This document shows positions 9,427 through 18,390 of a DNA stretch of 64,000 bases, one piece after another. The position numbers were made by a program, and so were the translations under genes. Under the pieces are notes generated by a model, which searched no databases, was not told the DNA's origin, and was given only the letters and a program-made list of their open reading frames with translations. The DNA is taken from positions 36,475 to 100,474 of the forward strand of contig NZ_NVEC01000023.1 in the NCBI RefSeq assembly GCF_002571225.1, given 5' to 3'. This stretch comes from Bacillus sp. AFS059628 (GTDB lineage Bacteria; Bacillota; Bacilli; Bacillales; Bacillaceae_G). The stretch's first letter is position 1; each line of letters begins with the position of its first letter.

Positions 9427-10023
9427 ATGGATAAGGTAGATAAAACACGTGATCTTATTATTCAAACTTCCGTTGCCTTATTTAATAAAAAAGGCTACAG
9501 TCAAACTTCTATTCAAGATATTATGAATGCATCAGGGTTACCTAAAGGTGCAATATATAGACGATTTGAAAATAAGAACGAAATTGCTCTTGCTGCATTT
9601 GAATACTCATTGAGTATTATTTGGATGCACTTTTTAGAAGGAACGAAATCTAAAGTTATGGTGATAGATAAGATAATAGCTATATTTCATGTTTATCAAG
9701 ATGCTATTAATAGTCCACCTGTTGCTGGAGGCTGTCCTTTGCTTAATACAGCAATAGAAACTGACTATGGTTTTCCAGAACTTCATGATAAAGCTGCTGA
9801 GGCACTTAATCAAATTATACTTTTTATACAATCTATCATTGATGAGGGGATTTGTTCAAAAGAATTTCTTCCGGATTTGGATTCCTATTCTTTAGCATCT
9901 TTTTTATTTTCTACTTTTGAAGGATCTGTTATGGCAAGTCGTTTATCTTTAAATAATGAACATATGCATCATAGTATTAAGCAAATAAAAATAATTTTAC
10001 AATCCTACTCTGCTAAGAACTAA
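9427..10023 (+). CDS. TetR/AcrR family regulator, LmrA/YxaF-like
   Basis: A 198-residue repressor with an N-terminal HTH (TSIQDIMNASGLPKGAIYRRF, residues about 26-46). The PPVAGGCPLLNTAIETD stretch in the ligand domain is characteristic of the LmrA/YxaF branch, whose B. subtilis members bind AGACC-type boxes and respond to aromatic compounds. A matching palindrome lies at 10127-10145 ahead of the next gene, and a second at 16505-16523. GGAGG is 10 bases before the ATG. It probably represses the DJ-1/PfpI gene downstream and possibly lost genes elsewhere. Confidence 0.85.
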   Translation: MDKVDKTRDLIIQTSVALFNKKGYSQTSIQDIMNASGLPKGAIYRRFENKNEIALAAFEYSLSIIWMHFLEGTKSKVMVIDKIIAIFHVYQDAINSPPVAGGCPLLNTAIETDYGFPELHDKAAEALNQIILFIQSIIDEGICSKEFLPDLDSYSLASFLFSTFEGSVMASRLSLNNEHMHHSIKQIKIILQSYSAKN

Positions 10024-10111
10024 GAGAATAATAATAAATTCCTCTTGGTTCTTTATCATTATGTTCACTAAAATGTGATAAATACATGATGGCAAATAAA
10101 TAATAATCATG

Positions 10112-10145
10112 TATAATATATTATGCAGACCAGACGGTCCGGTCT
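10112..10145 (+). promoter_or_regulatory. -10 element and TetR operator ahead of the DJ-1/PfpI gene
   Basis: TATAAT lies at 10112-10117 and a near-perfect 19-bp palindrome AGACCAGACGGTCCGGTCT at 10127-10145. Only one pair besides the centre is mismatched. A second site with the same spacing to a -10-like TATGAT is at 16490-16523. Confidence 0.75.
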
Positions 10146-10173
10146 ATGTAATGATGTTTAAAGGAGGATTATT

Positions 10174-10830
10174 ATGAAAATAGCCATTTTACTTTATGAT
10201 GGGATTACATCCCTTGATGCAATCGGTCCATACGAAGTATTTGCTGCTACAGCGAAATGTGAAGTGAAGTTTGTAGCAAAGAAAAAAGGGTTAATTAATT
10301 TGGACTCAAATATGGGGTGTTTGCATGCCGATTACAGTTTTTCTGAAGTAACTTCAGCTGATATTCTTGTTGTTCCAGGTTGCGGTCCGCCAAATTATAA
10401 ATCTCCAATGAATGATGAAGACACATTGAATTGGATTCGAAAAATACATGAAACGACAAAATGGACTACAACCGTGTGTACTGGTTCTCTGATTTTAAGT
10501 GCCGCTGGTTTGTTAGATGGAGTTGAAGCGACCTGTCATTGGGGGTTCTACGACCTTCTCCGTTCTCTCGGAGCCATCCCAAGCGAAGATAGAGTGGTTC
10601 GTAGTGGAAAAATAGTTACAGCAGCTGGAGTTTCCTCGGGAATAGACATGGCCCTTCAGCTAGTAGCATGGGAATTTGGAGAAGATATCAGTAAATCCGT
10701 TCAACTAATTTTGGAATACGATCCTATTCCTCCGTTTGATTCGGGTTCACCAAAGAAAGCGCCAGCTCCAATAGTAGAAAAAATAAGAGGTTTAATGCAG
10801 GAACTTGCAAAACAAGAACCTGAAAATTAA
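10174..10830 (+). CDS. DJ-1/PfpI family protein
   Basis: A 218-residue protein of the DJ-1/ThiJ/PfpI superfamily, class I glutamine amidotransferase fold. Visible are LLYDGITSLDAIGPYEVF near the N-terminus, VVPGCGPP, and the nucleophile-elbow TTVCTGSLILSAAGLLDG (Cys about residue 108) followed by ATCHWG. This layout is that of the isonitrile hydratase-like and AraC-N-terminal-like branch. The reaction is not known for Bacillus members. AAAGGAGG precedes the ATG, and expression is likely controlled by the TetR protein at 9427 through the palindrome just upstream. Confidence 0.85.
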   Translation: MKIAILLYDGITSLDAIGPYEVFAATAKCEVKFVAKKKGLINLDSNMGCLHADYSFSEVTSADILVVPGCGPPNYKSPMNDEDTLNWIRKIHETTKWTTTVCTGSLILSAAGLLDGVEATCHWGFYDLLRSLGAIPSEDRVVRSGKIVTAAGVSSGIDMALQLVAWEFGEDISKSVQLILEYDPIPPFDSGSPKKAPAPIVEKIRGLMQELAKQEPEN

Positions 10831-11175
10831 TTCATAAATTAAGCAGAGAAAGATGGAAACCTTCTAGTTTTTAATGCTTTTGTCAATTTAATCATTCTAC
10901 TTGTTATATTCTGATTTTTTAAAGTGATCAGTCATTATCTTTTGTTATACAAGACTAGATTAAAAAGAATATTTCACTAAGTGCAATAAGTAAAAAAGTA
11001 AATAAAAAAATCAAGTACATACAGTAGAAGCAAATTGTCATAAAGAATGTTCGTGTAGCCTGGATTATTTAAAATTCAATTTTATGAAATGTTTTTAAAT
11101 AAAATCATTTCATAGGTTTAACTTACATTTCAGAAAGGCTTATCTTAATGTGTGAAGAAATATTTAGGAGGGGAA
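10831..11175. other. AT-rich spacer before the amylase pseudogene
   Basis: No gene is seen. It should contain the promoter of the amylase gene, whose ribosome binding site AGGAGGGG is at 11167-11174. I do not see a strong -35/-10 pair. Confidence 0.4.
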
Positions 11176-11430
11176 ATGTTAAAAAAGCTTTGACATTTTG
11201 TCTTATGTCTTTTCTTTGTTTCTATTCTTTACCCCATGCCCATCAACTTAAGAATTTTATAATGCCCTAAAACAAAAAAATGTACATTTTTATCTTGTGT
11301 GTTAATCTTCTCGTCTTGGAGTATTTGCTTTCCTTAGCTTGCTGGTGATAGATCTGTACTCCTGGTAGAAAAGTATTTTTTTACTTATAATGGAATATAT
11401 AACTTAATCAATTAACAAGGAGAATGGAAT

Positions 11431-11847
11431 ATGATACAAAGTATTAACCATATTTGTTTTTCAGTTGCAAATCTAGAGAAAGCTATTGAGTTTTATCAAA
11501 ATATACTTCAAGCAAAATTATTAGTAAAAGGTAGAAAGTTAGCTTATTTTGATTTAAATGGTTTATGGATTGCTCTAAATGTGGAAGAAAGTATACCAAG
11601 AAACGAAATTCAGTACTCTTACACACATATAGCTTTCACTGTAACAAATAATGAGTTTGATTCTTTAAAAGAAATATTAATTCAAAATCAGGTTAATATC
11701 TTACCTGGACGAGAAAGAGATGACCGAGATAAACGGTCTATTTATTTTACAGATCCAGATGGTCACAAGTTTGAGTTTCATACTGGTACTTTACAAGATC
11801 GTTTACAATATTATAAAGAAGATAAAAAGCATATGACTTTTTACTGA
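11431..11847 (+). CDS. fosB: FosB metallothiol transferase (fosfomycin resistance)
   Basis: A 138-residue VOC-superfamily protein that follows FosB throughout. It opens with [20 protein letters not shown], has [18 protein letters not shown]-type sequence in the middle, then [25 protein letters not shown], and ends [16 protein letters not shown]. Metal ligands are His7, the His of YTHIAF and the Glu of FEFHTG. FosB opens the epoxide of fosfomycin with bacillithiol, using a divalent metal, in the cytoplasm. AAGGAG precedes the ATG. The gene is a passenger inside an IS231-type element, so it is mobile with an apparently intact transposase. Confidence 0.92.
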   Translation: MIQSINHICFSVANLEKAIEFYQNILQAKLLVKGRKLAYFDLNGLWIALNVEESIPRNEIQYSYTHIAFTVTNNEFDSLKEILIQNQVNILPGRERDDRDKRSIYFTDPDGHKFEFHTGTLQDRLQYYKEDKKHMTFY

Positions 11848-11997
11848 TTAAAAAAACTAGTAAAATACTAGCTTTTCACACTTCTGATAATGAAGATTAT
11901 GTAAATGTATAAAAGTAACAGAAATAATGATTAAACAGATATATAAGGTACTAATATATCGCTATAAAACTAGGGTTTTGCACTATCCATAAAGCCA

Positions 11998-12046
11998 AAA
12001 AGACGTTATCCTTTCTGTAGAATTATAGGAAAGGATGGCGTCTTTT
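11998..12046 (+). promoter_or_regulatory. Stem-loop covering the transposase ribosome binding site
   Basis: Bases 11998-12015 pair with 12029-12046 over 18 positions, counting two G-U pairs, and the right arm contains the AAGGATGG ribosome binding site directly before ATG 12047. A transcript entering from outside would fold and hide the start, a control known for IS4-family elements. The same structure is seen before the transposase at 38822 and the remnant at 29177. Confidence 0.75.
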
Positions 12047-13483
12047 ATGAATCTTTTGATTCAAGATGAGTTACAATCATTTGCGAAAGAATTACAGCGA
12101 TATGTTACACCTGTATTTCTAGAAGAACTTGCAAGAGAAATCGGATTTATAAAGCGAAAACGTAAGTTTTCTGGCTCAGACTTAGCTACGATTTGTATTT
12201 GGATTAGTCAACGAGTAGCAAGTGAACCCTTAGTACGATTATGTAGTAGGCTTCATGCAACCACTGGTACTTTACTCAGCCCTGAGGGCTTAAATAAACG
12301 TTTAAATGCGAAAGCAGTTTTGTTTTTACAACATATTTTTTCTTTACTATTACAACAAAAAGTATGTGAACAAACACAAATCTCTAACCATCTCTTCTCT
12401 TATTTTCAACGAATCCGTATTCTAGATGCTACTGTATTTCAGGTGCCAAATGCTTTAGAGGATGTATATCCAGGCTCTGGAGGCTGTGCGCAAACAGCCG
12501 GAATCAAAATTCAATTAGAATATGATTTGCACAGTGGGGAATTTCTTAACTTTCAAGTTGGACCAGGAAAAAATAATGACAAAACATTTGGCACGGAGTG
12601 CTTAGATACCTTGCGACCAGGGGATTTATGTATTCGTGATTTAGGTTATTTTTCATTGGAAGACTTAGATCAAATGGATCAACGAGGTACATATTATATT
12701 TCTCGTTTAAAATTAAATACAAATGTATATATGAAAAATCCAAACCCCGAATACTTTAAAAATGGCGCTATTAAGAAACAATCGGAATACATACAAATTG
12801 ATGTAAAACAGATTTTGAAACAACTACACCCTGGAGAAATATTTGAATTAAAACAGGCTTATATCGGTGATAAACAACAACTGTTTGCACGTGTTATTTT
12901 TCACCGATTAACAGAAAAACAACTTCAAAAGCGACGAGAAAGGATCGCGGAAAAAGAAAAATCAAAAAATAGAACGTACTCAGAGAAAAGTAAAATGATA
13001 GCGGGATTAAACGTGTACGTGACGAATATACCCTGGGAATGGGTTCCGATGGAACAAGTACATGAGTTATATACTTTACGTTGGCAAATAGAGATTGTCT
13101 TTAAAACATGGAAATCACTCTTCAAAATAGACCATTATCGTAATGTAAAACAAGAACGATTAGAGTGCCAACTATATGGAAAGCTAATCGCTATTTTCCT
13201 ATGTTCCTCTACAATGTTTAAAATGCGTCAACTTCTTTTACAAAAGAAGAAAAAAGAGTTAAGTGAATATAAAGCGATTGGTATGATTCAGGATCATCTA
13301 TCTCTTTTGTATCAAGCCATACAGAGAAACACCCATGAAATAACAAAGGTCCTAATCCGCCTGTTCCACCTCCTACAGAAGAATGGGCACAAATCTCACA
13401 GATATGAGAAGAAGACTGTCTTTGATATCATGGGTGTTGTCTATGAGTATAGTGGATATAGAAAACAAAAGAAAGTTGCATAA
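12047..13483 (+). CDS. tnpA: IS231 transposase (IS4 family), apparently intact
   Basis: A 478-residue DDE transposase. Catalytic residues are in place: Asp in [11 protein letters not shown] (about residue 128), Asp in [13 protein letters not shown] (about 200) and the YREK signature [15 protein letters not shown] with the Glu. The length agrees with IS231 transposases (about 478). ATG 12047 is chosen over 12035 because related proteins begin MNLSIxDELQ and the longer frame would start inside the stem-loop. It could mobilise this element and, in trans, the transposase-defective cassettes nearby. Confidence 0.92.
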   Translation: MNLLIQDELQSFAKELQRYVTPVFLEELAREIGFIKRKRKFSGSDLATICIWISQRVASEPLVRLCSRLHATTGTLLSPEGLNKRLNAKAVLFLQHIFSLLLQQKVCEQTQISNHLFSYFQRIRILDATVFQVPNALEDVYPGSGGCAQTAGIKIQLEYDLHSGEFLNFQVGPGKNNDKTFGTECLDTLRPGDLCIRDLGYFSLEDLDQMDQRGTYYISRLKLNTNVYMKNPNPEYFKNGAIKKQSEYIQIDVKQILKQLHPGEIFELKQAYIGDKQQLFARVIFHRLTEKQLQKRRERIAEKEKSKNRTYSEKSKMIAGLNVYVTNIPWEWVPMEQVHELYTLRWQIEIVFKTWKSLFKIDHYRNVKQERLECQLYGKLIAIFLCSSTMFKMRQLLLQKKKKELSEYKAIGMIQDHLSLLYQAIQRNTHEITKVLIRLFHLLQKNGHKSHRYEKKTVFDIMGVVYEYSGYRKQKKVA

Positions 13484-14818
13484 TTTAAAAAATGAAACCC
13501 GTTAGGGTTTATTTGGGATGCTTATTTTTAAGAGTATGCTTTTATTTTAGGAATGTTTTGATCCGATGAGCCGAAAGCTCAAGTTGTGCTTACTCTTAAG
13601 TTGATGGGCATGATTCTTTACCCACACATGCTGAAATCGGAACTGGCAGGATGAGACGATATATTTCTTAATGTTTGATAGATTTAACAATGGTGATTCT
13701 AAAAATGATCAGAATATTAATGTTCTTGATCCATTTAGTTTTCAAGGAAGGATTTTCAGGGGATTATTGATAAATTAGATTACCTAAAAGACCTTGGTTT
13801 TACCACATTAATGCGTACCCTATCTTTAAAAATGATTATAAGGGGCATGATGGATATAGAATCACAGATTTTATAAAACGAATGAGCATTTTTGATCAAT
13901 AAAAGAGTTTAAAAAACTAGTTGATGAGTCACATAAAAGAAATTTAAAAATCATCATTGATTTTCCTACGAATCAAGTGAGTGCAGAAAATCCTTTAGTT
14001 AATGAACCAAATAAGAAGGATTGGTTTAAAGAGGAATCTGCAGAACATGTTTTTGCAATGGGTCAAACAAATCCTGACGTAAATCAATATAAATTGATAC
14101 TGCAAAATGGCGGATAACAAAAATAAATATAGATGGATATTTAACGATTAATCGATCGATGAAACCTGTGCTTGCTATTAAAGAAGATTAAAAACAATCT
14201 AAATTCCATAGTAATGGGAGCCTTTTTCAATAAGCATTATATGAAAAGATATACAAGAGATATGGTTAATAATAATGAATTTTCAGGTGAACGATGGAAA
14301 TTAGCGTTAACTTATTTATATACTCAAGAAGAAATACCAATTGTCTATTATGGTTCTGAAATTGCAATTGATGGTGGCAATGTTCCTGATAATCAAAAGA
14401 TGATGAATTTCAGAACGGAAAAAATGGATTTATTATATAAAAAGGAAATATGGAGATGATAAAAATATTGTCGTAATTAACAATACAAACCAAACATAGG
14501 TTGTTAAACTAACAACAGATCAAGTAAATAATATAGAAGAATCTAGAGGTTTATTAAATGGTGGGGGTGTTCGTGCATGCCCATCAACCTAAGATTTTAA
14601 GATACCCCATAACGAAAATTTCACCTTTTTACAGTTATTTATGAGAATTCGGCTCATTTTTTTGTTTTGGAGAACAACCAATTTTTTAAATTGATAGAGA
14701 TGCATTATAGAATTTGGTTGGTGTCAAATCAATCCATTTGGATGGGGACAGAAAGTAATTTCTGTTTTATGTTGATTAATGAATGAAACTTAAAACTTTA
14801 ATTAAGAGGGGGAGAATT

Positions 14819-15196
14819 ATGAATTTGACCATATTGGATACTACATTTTCTGTTATAAAATTACCTAAAACAGAAGAAGTACCTTCTTGGGCGAGCAAAG
14901 GCGAATTATTTTCTATCACACGTACAAATGAAGAACTTTCGATTGTTTGTGCTTCATCCAATGTTCCTGATAACATTCTAAAAGACGTTGAGCATGATTG
15001 GAAGTGCATTAAAGTAGAAGGTATGTTAGATTTTGGATTAACAGGAATATTATCTTCCTTAGCCAATCCACTAGCGGATAATAATATAAGCATTTTTGCT
15101 ATTTCTACTTTTAACACTGATTATTTATTAGTTAAACTGCATTCCATAGAAAAAGCAAAATCAGTATTGGAAAATGCAGGACATACATTTATCTAG
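14819..15196 (+). CDS. ACT-domain protein (CASTOR-like)
   Basis: A 125-residue protein of two ACT-like repeats. The first half contains LTILDTTFSVIKLPKTEEVPSW and SITRTNEELSIVC; the second has GMLDFGLTGILSSLANPLAD, then ISIFAISTFNTDYLLV. The GLTGILSSL..ISIFAISTF pattern is typical of the stand-alone ACT proteins related to CASTOR and to the regulatory part of aspartokinases, which bind small ligands such as amino acids. No enzyme domain is attached. AGGGGGAG lies before ATG 14819; the ATG at 14783 has no such site. It is the passenger of a transposable cassette, so a role in stress or toxin handling is possible but unproven. Confidence 0.82.
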   Translation: MNLTILDTTFSVIKLPKTEEVPSWASKGELFSITRTNEELSIVCASSNVPDNILKDVEHDWKCIKVEGMLDFGLTGILSSLANPLADNNISIFAISTFNTDYLLVKLHSIEKAKSVLENAGHTFI

Positions 15197-15862
15197 GCGT
15201 ATAAATACTAACTAAACCAGTAATAGAAACTAATACATCAGCTATTTCTTTATATAAAAAACTATTTAGACGCGTTATTATATATCGATTAACTGAAAAA
15301 CAACTTTGAGAACGTAAAAAAAACAAGTGTATACGGAAAGTAAAAAGGGTATTACATACTCAGAGAAAAGCAAACGATTAACTGGTATGAACATTTATGT
15401 TACCAATACACCTTTGGAATGGGTTCCGAGGGAATAAATACATGATTTTTATTCCCTCCGCTGGCAGATTGAGATTATCTTTAAAACTTGGAAATCCTTA
15501 TTTCAAATTCATGATTGGCACAATATGAAACGAGAGCGATTAGAATGCCACATTTATGGAAAACTCATCGCTATTTTTCTATGTTCTTCTACCATGTTTA
15601 AGATGCAATAATTAATTTTACAAAAGAAGAAAAGAGAATTAAGCGAATATAAGCCATTGGAATGATTCAAGGCCATCTATACATTCTTTATCAAGCTATA
15701 CAGCAAAACACCCGAGAAATAACAAAGGTTTTAATCCACCTGTTTCATCTTCTACAGAAGAATGGACGAAAATCTCATGGATATAAGAAGAAGACTGTCT
15801 TTGATATTATAGGTGTTGTCTATGAGTATAATGGATTGAGAAAACAAAAGAAAATTGAATAA
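15197..15862 (+). pseudogene. GNAT tail and IS231 transposase 3' remnant
   Basis: Directly after the ACT gene about 20 residues of a GNAT C-terminus are readable (ETNTSAISLYKKLF). Then from about 15265 the sequence follows the C-terminal 200 residues of the IS231 transposase (compare 12890-13483). It carries several stops and frame changes; the open part 15662-15862 keeps HEITKVLI-like and KKTVFDII sequence. The catalytic Glu region (CGCTGGCAGATTGAGATT) is still recognisable. No function is expected. Confidence 0.8.
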
Positions 15863-16183
15863 TAAAAAAAGTGAAACCGATTAGGATTTATTTGGTATGC
15901 ACATTTTTAAGAATATACTTCTATTTTAAGAATGTTTTAACCCGGCTGAACGAAAGTTCAGTTTGTTTACACTCTTAAGTTGATGGGCATGGGGTGTTCG
16001 TGCAGAGAAGAAAACCTTTAAACTTGCTTTAGAAAGAGAATCCGCTGAAATTTATAAGGTTGTAGAAAAAACAGGTATTAACTTTATGTTTATTTCAGTA
16101 CTTGTTCTTATTTGGATTGTATTCTTTGCCTTTATCTTCATTATTAAGAAGCAAGGAAAGATAAAAAAATATAATAGCTTTTA

Positions 16184-16489
16184 AAGAATAAAGATGGTGA
16201 TTCTAAATGGCGTTAAATAATAATTTTTTGAGCACCCTTTTCATTTTGGTTATTAGAATATCTATTTAAAATATACTCGCAATGTCTTACCTCCTTTGGA
16301 TACAAAGGACGGTTAATAAGAATCTTTCATCTTTATTATCTAAAGCAACACACTAGAAACAAGTAAGAATACTGTTACAATATTACTTGGAAAAGAACCT
16401 GAGTTAAGTTTTTCAATTCGATAGGTTCTTTGTCTTTCGGTTCACAAAAAATTAATAATAAATATATGGAAATAAAGTTACCGCGAGTG
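16184..16489. other. Spacer after the amylase remnant
   Basis: No gene is seen. An AAAGAACCT/AGGTTCTTT stem around 16393-16432 could be the old amylase terminator, but it lacks a clear U-run. Confidence 0.4.
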
Positions 16490-16523
16490 TATGATAAACT
16501 TATCGAACCAGACGGTTCGGTCT
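16490..16523 (+). promoter_or_regulatory. Orphan TetR operator with -10-like element
   Basis: TATGAT at 16490-16495 is followed, 9 bases later, by GAACCAGACGGTTCGGTCT (16505-16523). This site shares 16 of 19 bases with the operator at 10127-10145, and the spacing to the -10 is identical. No intact gene follows. Confidence 0.6.
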
Positions 16524-17005
16524 GAGGTGATTTAAGAATATAGATAAAGTATCTATACTAATCCTTTCGGTAAAATTCCCGATTTATTTGATTTTTAAAA
16601 ATAGAAGAACTATAAAAAAGGGGAAGATTAGTAATTTAAAACAACCTAGAAGAGAACTAGTTAAAGTATTGTATGTGAAAAGCCAATACGACTCATTTTA
16701 TAATTTATCGTGTCTAGATGTGTTAGTCTTTTTAATGCATAGTAGTAGAGTATTCAACTTATCCTTCAATCTTATGGGTAGTGGTTACATTGCTACTTTT
16801 TGTGAATATCGGAGCCCTGATAGGAATGACTCATAAAGACATTAAAAATTATTAATTTAGCAGAAATCCCCGAGGAAAATGATTAGATAACGTGTCAAAT
16901 TGAAAAATCATATGGATGGGTAACGTTTTTATTCATAATGGCTACCGTCTTTATCATGACAAATCATTGTTTATTTTCTTAAATGTTTTAACGGAGGGAG
17001 ATAAA
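16524..17005. other. Degenerate region after the orphan operator
   Basis: Several frames carry short protein-like runs but none is a convincing gene. Around 16715-16850 a frame reads YPSILWVVVTLLLFVNIGAL, a likely transmembrane helix followed by a short basic tail and a stop. This looks like the end of a lost membrane protein. The longest frame (16588-16836) does not resemble a known family. Confidence 0.4.
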
Positions 17006-17644
17006 ATGAAAAAAATTATTAGAGTAACAATTTTAATCATTTCGATCATGTGGGTACTGCATACATTTTCAAAGAATTTTATTGTTGACCCTACTTTTCA
17101 TGATTTTATTTCCAGAAAGGATCAACTTATAGCGAATGAATCCCTATGGATACTAATGATTCGTATTCATATTATTCTGGCCATTACGTCTCTTCTCACT
17201 GGCCCTTTAGAAATCATAAAGAGAATTCGAGTTAAATCTTTAAAGTTTCACCGTTGGAATGGCCGCTTATATGTTTTGTCTATTATTTTAAATTTCATTC
17301 CGGGAGTCTATGTCTCTTTCTTTGCAACAGGTGGATTTCTGAGTACAACTGGGTTTCTAATTTTAGATACATTATGGCTTGGAACAACGATCCTTGGTTA
17401 TTTAAGTATAAAAAAACAGAAGGTAATCTTACATAGTCAATGGATGATTCGAAGCTTCTTTCTTTCTTTTGCGAATATGACCATTTATATAATTGTGGCT
17501 ATTACTCATAAAGTTTTGAATTTCCCATATGGGACTTCCTACACAATAGCAGTCTGGTTATGTTGGATTCTAAACCTTCTTATAGCAGAACTAATAATTA
17601 GAAAAAAAACTTCTTATAAAAAATCCTATGATGCGAACTTATGA
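17006..17644 (+). CDS. DUF2306-like integral membrane protein
   Basis: A 212-residue protein with about six hydrophobic helices. FHRWNGRLYVLS (residues about 85-96) and HSQWMIRSFFLSFANMT (about 145-160) are the His/Arg-containing motifs of the DUF2306 family, which resembles haem-binding or ferric-reductase-like four-helix membrane proteins. No function is established. GGAGGGA is 5-6 bases before ATG 17006; the upstream ATG at 16916 has no such site. A MerR-type regulator remnant follows in the same direction. Confidence 0.78.
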   Translation: MKKIIRVTILIISIMWVLHTFSKNFIVDPTFHDFISRKDQLIANESLWILMIRIHIILAITSLLTGPLEIIKRIRVKSLKFHRWNGRLYVLSIILNFIPGVYVSFFATGGFLSTTGFLILDTLWLGTTILGYLSIKKQKVILHSQWMIRSFFLSFANMTIYIIVAITHKVLNFPYGTSYTIAVWLCWILNLLIAELIIRKKTSYKKSYDANL

Positions 17645-17680
17645 TGAGGTAAAAGGTGCAATCGAAGGAGGTGTTTTGGT

Positions 17681-17860
17681 TGTATAAAATCGGGGAATTT
17701 TCGAGGATTAATAAAATATATCAAAGAATGTTAAGGTATTATGATGAAGAAGCTTTATTAAAGCCAAAAAAGATGTAGCGAAGGGTTATCGATATTATAC
17801 GAACGATGATATTGCAATTGTTAATATTTCTCGAAAGAAAGGGAGTGTTCAAGTCATGAA
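17681..17860 (+). pseudogene. MerR-family regulator, truncated and frameshifted
   Basis: The frame reads LYKIGEFSRINKIYQRMLRYYDEEALLKPKK, the winged-helix start of a MerR regulator. It then hits TAG, while another frame continues GYRYYTNDDIAIVN. GGAGG precedes it. Nothing of the coiled coil or effector domain remains before the ridA gene. Confidence 0.75.
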
Positions 17861-17997
17861 GAAAAAAATACTTATGTTTTTACCTATAGGTTATGGATAC
17901 TCTACTGCTGTTTTCTTTTAGATTTTCAGAAATTGGTGAAGTCTGTCTAATTTATTAAGAAAATCAGTAAATAATTTATAGTAAGTGAGGTAATATT

Positions 17998-18390
17998 ATG
18001 CAAAAAATTACTAGAACAAATCCAGAGTTTATGCCTAGACCAGTAGGCAACTACAGTCATATCACTAGAGTGCCAAAAGGTGCAAGTTTAGTTGTAACCT
18101 CTGGCCAAGTAGGAACTGATATGGATGGTAATGTTCCTTCAAGTTTAAACGACCAAATCACAAATACTTTTGCAAACATAAAAAAGGTACTTGAATCAGA
18201 AGGATTTACTGAAGAGAACGTTATAAAGGTTAACATTTGGGCAACAGAAGAGATAGATTGGGAGCATTTTTATCCTCAGTGGGATGAATTATTTAAAACT
18301 GCATATCCATCTATGACAGTTGCGTATATTTCTGCATTAGGATGGCCTGAATTAAAAATTGAAATTGAACTTTGGTGCGCTGAAGTTTAA
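17998..18390 (+). CDS. RidA/YjgF family imine deaminase
   Basis: A 130-residue member of the RidA family. VTSGQVGTDMDGN, the ANIKKVLESEGF helix and VNIWATEEIDW are characteristic, as is the closing KIEIELWCAEV. RidA proteins hydrolyse reactive enamines and imines made by PLP enzymes. The usual active-site Arg, expected near residue 105 in a VE/R-x-P-x-x-A context, is not clear: the region reads TVAYISALGWPELKIEIEL, so this may be a non-canonical subgroup. AGTGAGG precedes the ATG and a strong terminator follows. Confidence 0.82.
   Translation: MQKITRTNPEFMPRPVGNYSHITRVPKGASLVVTSGQVGTDMDGNVPSSLNDQITNTFANIKKVLESEGFTEENVIKVNIWATEEIDWEHFYPQWDELFKTAYPSMTVAYISALGWPELKIEIELWCAEV

Larger units (their letters stand above)
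11235..13612 (+). mobile_element. IS231-type element carrying fosB
   Basis: The ends are CATGCCCATCAACTTAAGAA at 11235-11254 and its near complement ending at 13612. The element is 2378 bp, against about 1.65 kb for a plain IS231. Flanks carry the exact 11-bp duplication ATTCTTTACCC (11224-11234 and 13613-13623). Between the left end and the transposase lies fosB, and at 11957-11976 is a decayed second left end (TATCGCTATAAAACTA) where a plain IS231 would begin. This matches the modular IS231/MIC231 elements with passenger genes known in the B. cereus group. Confidence 0.9.
14576..15991 (+). mobile_element. MIC231-like cassette with an ACT-domain gene
   Basis: IS231-type ends CATGCCCATCAACCTAAG at 14576 and TTAAGTTGATGGGCATG ending 15991 bound 1416 bp. 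The exact duplication GGGTGTTCGTG flanks it (14565-14575 and 15992-16002). Inside are an intact ACT-domain gene, a GNAT tail fragment and a decayed 3' piece of an IS231 transposase. It lacks its own functional transposase, which is the definition of a mobile insertion cassette. Confidence 0.88.
11176..16183 (+). pseudogene. Membrane-anchored alpha-amylase (GH13), interrupted by two IS231-type elements
   Basis: Three pieces of one gene can be joined. At 11176-11234 is a signal peptide (MLKK, then ALTFCLMSFLCFYSLP in the next frame). At 13613-14575 the sequence resumes with THAE, then NWQDETIYFLMFDRFNNGDS, FPTNQVSAENP, and later GERWKLALTYLYTQEEIP and YYGSEIAIDGG. At 15992-16183 is the C-terminus with one transmembrane helix (FMFISVLVLIWIVFFAFIFI) and KKQGKIKK. 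Removing the elements at 11235-13612 and 14576-15991, with one copy of each 11-bp duplication, restores continuity. Further frameshifts and missing parts within the middle piece show long decay. The original enzyme would have degraded starch at the cell surface. Confidence 0.85.

Noticed and set aside
16588-16836. 82-codon open frame
   Set aside because: Composition is not protein-like, no ribosome binding site, and another frame of the same stretch shows a clearer membrane-helix remnant.
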